Of a stretch of 64,000 nt of DNA, positions 62,792 to 64,000 are shown piece by piece; position 1 is the stretch's first letter, and every line of letters starts with the position of its first letter. The stretch spans positions 62,001 through 126,000 of the forward strand of contig NZ_BOMB01000031.1 in NCBI RefSeq assembly GCF_016861975.1, written 5' to 3'. Origin of the DNA: Actinocatenispora rupis. GTDB taxonomy: Bacteria; Actinomycetota; Actinomycetes; Mycobacteriales; Micromonosporaceae. The notes beneath the pieces were generated by a model. The model worked only from the letters and a program-made list of their open reading frames with translations. It was not told the origin of the DNA and did no database searches. Position numbers and translations under genes: made by a program.

Positions 62792-64000
62792 ATGGACGCA
62801 CGGTTGCGCGCGCTCTGCGATCTGATGGTGCCGACGGCCCGCGAGTCGGTCGGCCGGCACGAGTACGACGGGGTCGTCCAGGACCTGTCCCCCGACGGCG
62901 TACGCCGGGCGCTGGCCCGGCTGGCGCCCGCCGGGGCGCACCCGTACCCGGATCCGCACGACGAGGCGCAGGCGTCCGCGGCCGAACACGCCGCCCGGGT
63001 CGCGCTGGGCGACCTCGCCCTGCACCGCGCCAACCCGCTGCACCACGTCGGCAACCTCGACCTCGCCTGCTACGACCGGGAGTACGCGCCGGCCGGCGAG
63101 CGCGCCGCGGCCCGCCGGGCGCACCTCGCCGCCTGGCCGGACGCGGTCGACGCGGCGGTCGAGGCGCTCGACCGGGTACCGGCGCCCGTCGCGGCGGCGA
63201 CCCTGTCCGCGGCCCGCGGCCTCGCCGGTCAGGTACGCGACGACGACGGTGCGGCGGGACGGGCGGCGCTCGCCGCGCACGGCCGGCTCGTCGCCCACCT
63301 GGAACGGGCCGCGCGGGACGGCCACCCGGAGACCGCGCTCGGCGGTACCGCGCTGGCGGCGCTGCTGTCGTCGGCGGAGGCGCTGCCGGTGGACCTCACC
63401 GCGCTCGCCGCGCTCGCCGACGCCGAACGCGACCGGATGCGCGCCCTGCTGTCCGAGGCGTGCGACCGGATCGCGCCCGGAGTGTCCACATCGGACACCG
63501 TCGCCGCGCTGCTCGCCGACCACCCCGACATCGACGGCGTACTCACCGAGGCGCGGGCGCTGACCGCCGAGGTGATCGCCTGGACCGCCGAGCGCGGCCT
63601 GATGCCGTACGACGACGGCGAGTGCCGGGTCGGGCCGGCCCCGGAGTCGCGCCGCTGGGCGATGGCGATGATGGCGTGGGCCGCACCGTACGAGGCGGAC
63701 TCGCCGAGCTGGTACCACGTGACGCCGCCGGAGCCGGACTGGCCGGCGGCCGAACGGGAGGAGTGGCTGGCGGTCTTCAGCCGCACCAGCCTGCCGGCGA
63801 TCACCGTGCACGAGGTCGCGCCGGGCCACTTCTCGCACGGTCGGGCGTTGCGCCGCGCCCCGTCCGCGGTGCGCCGCACGCTGATCGGCGAGTCGTTCGT
63901 CGAGGGCTGGGCGCACTACGCCGAGGAGATGGCGCTGGAGGAGGGTTTCCACGCCGACGATCCGCGGTTCGCGGCGGGCGTGGCGCTGGAGGCCCTGGTC
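62792..64000 (+). CDS. DUF885-family zinc metallopeptidase-like protein, 3'-truncated by window
   Basis: The first 403 codons of a protein that runs off the window. The N-terminal 330 residues are helical (ADRDLTALAALADAERDRMRALLSEACDRI-like composition). The Zn motif is ITVHEVAPGHFSHGRAL (H-E-x-x-x-G-H), followed by LIGESFVEGWAHYAEEMALEEG, where the Glu residues are the third ligand and partner. These are diagnostic of DUF885 proteins, thought to be cytoplasmic or secreted peptidases. No signal peptide is seen. It begins 11 bp after the methyltransferase stop. Confidence 0.85.
   Translation, partial: MDARLRALCDLMVPTARESVGRHEYDGVVQDLSPDGVRRALARLAPAGAHPYPDPHDEAQASAAEHAARVALGDLALHRANPLHHVGNLDLACYDREYAPAGERAAARRAHLAAWPDAVDAAVEALDRVPAPVAAATLSAARGLAGQVRDDDGAAGRAALAAHGRLVAHLERAARDGHPETALGGTALAALLSSAEALPVDLTALAALADAERDRMRALLSEACDRIAPGVSTSDTVAALLADHPDIDGVLTEARALTAEVIAWTAERGLMPYDDGECRVGPAPESRRWAMAMMAWAAPYEADSPSWYHVTPPEPDWPAAEREEWLAVFSRTSLPAITVHEVAPGHFSHGRALRRAPSAVRRTLIGESFVEGWAHYAEEMALEEGFHADDPRFAAGVALEALV

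Overview
The window is a stretch of actinobacterial chromosome. G+C is very high (about 72% by eye), genes are packed, GTG starts are common, and ATGA/GTGA-type overlaps join neighbours. Gene content and codon use fit the Micromonosporaceae or a close relative; that placement is an inference, not a database result. The order of core genes (tRNA-Glu, tRNA-Gln, gltX, FAH-family hydrolase, leuB, ilvC-ilvN-ilvB, gatB-gatA-gatC, ligA, MetE-like protein, mnmA, iscS, etfA/etfB, methyltransferase) matches, from memory, the Mycobacterium tuberculosis Rv2992c-Rv3030 region. It therefore looks like an old conserved backbone with lineage-specific genes inserted between the anchors. No CRISPR array, transposase, phage gene or rRNA was seen.

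Layout. 1-4145: a truncated GH2 glycosidase divergent from its LacI-type regulator with a clear operator, then a YCII-domain/ECF42 sigma pair. 4146-5152: a long T-poor degenerate repeat field ending in two strong hairpins. 5153-5320: tRNA-Glu(CUC) and tRNA-Gln(CUG). 5321-6923: a small membrane protein, the remains of a broken membrane-protein gene, and a second degenerate repeat field. 6924-10235: gltX, an FAH-family hydrolase and a putative DNA glycosylase. 10282-23965: branched-chain amino acid (BCAA) synthesis (cimA, ilvE, leuB, ilvC, ilvN, ilvB, ilvD) interrupted by ahpC-ahpD and a proline-rich membrane protein. 24008-36891: accessory genes (MoaD-like/BNR pair, glutamic peptidase with divergent regulator, two membrane proteins, a GGDEF-EAL protein, a His-rich PadR regulator, a PQQ-type sugar dehydrogenase lipoprotein, a metallophosphoesterase, an SMP-30 protein). 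37000-40374: gatB-gatA-gatC. 40572-44824: PadR regulator divergent from two alpha/beta hydrolases, then a second GGDEF-EAL protein. 45077-58000: ligA, membrane-anchored PemK-like protein, BfrB-type ferritin, MetE-like protein, aldehyde dehydrogenase, VOC, GNAT, MFS and LysR genes, mnmA, YbjQ-like protein, iscS, DUF2630. 58005-64000: nucleotidyltransferase-fold protein, bioY, etfA, an unusual Q/Y-rich membrane protein, etfB, methyltransferase, and a DUF885 metallopeptidase cut by the window end.

How the genes work together. tRNA-Glu, tRNA-Gln, GltX and GatCAB form the indirect route to Gln-tRNA. cimA, leuB, ilvBN, ilvC, ilvD and ilvE supply most of isoleucine, valine and leucine synthesis. The cimA and ilvB transcripts each begin with a 12-codon leader peptide (MTRILCGLIIGT and [12 protein letters not shown]) followed by an intrinsic terminator, so both appear controlled by ribosome-mediated attenuation. 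IscS and MnmA belong to one tRNA thiolation pathway.

The signals most worth following are the paired BCAA attenuators; a dispersed 13-bp palindrome GTCCACTGTGGAC present four times in unrelated coding regions; strong enrichment of GTAC; the His-rich PadR regulator; the three-dyad PadR/hydrolase promoter; a short ORF and TetR-like sites upstream of ilvE; a Q/Y-rich membrane gene inserted between etfB and etfA; and the repeat fields flanking the tRNA genes.
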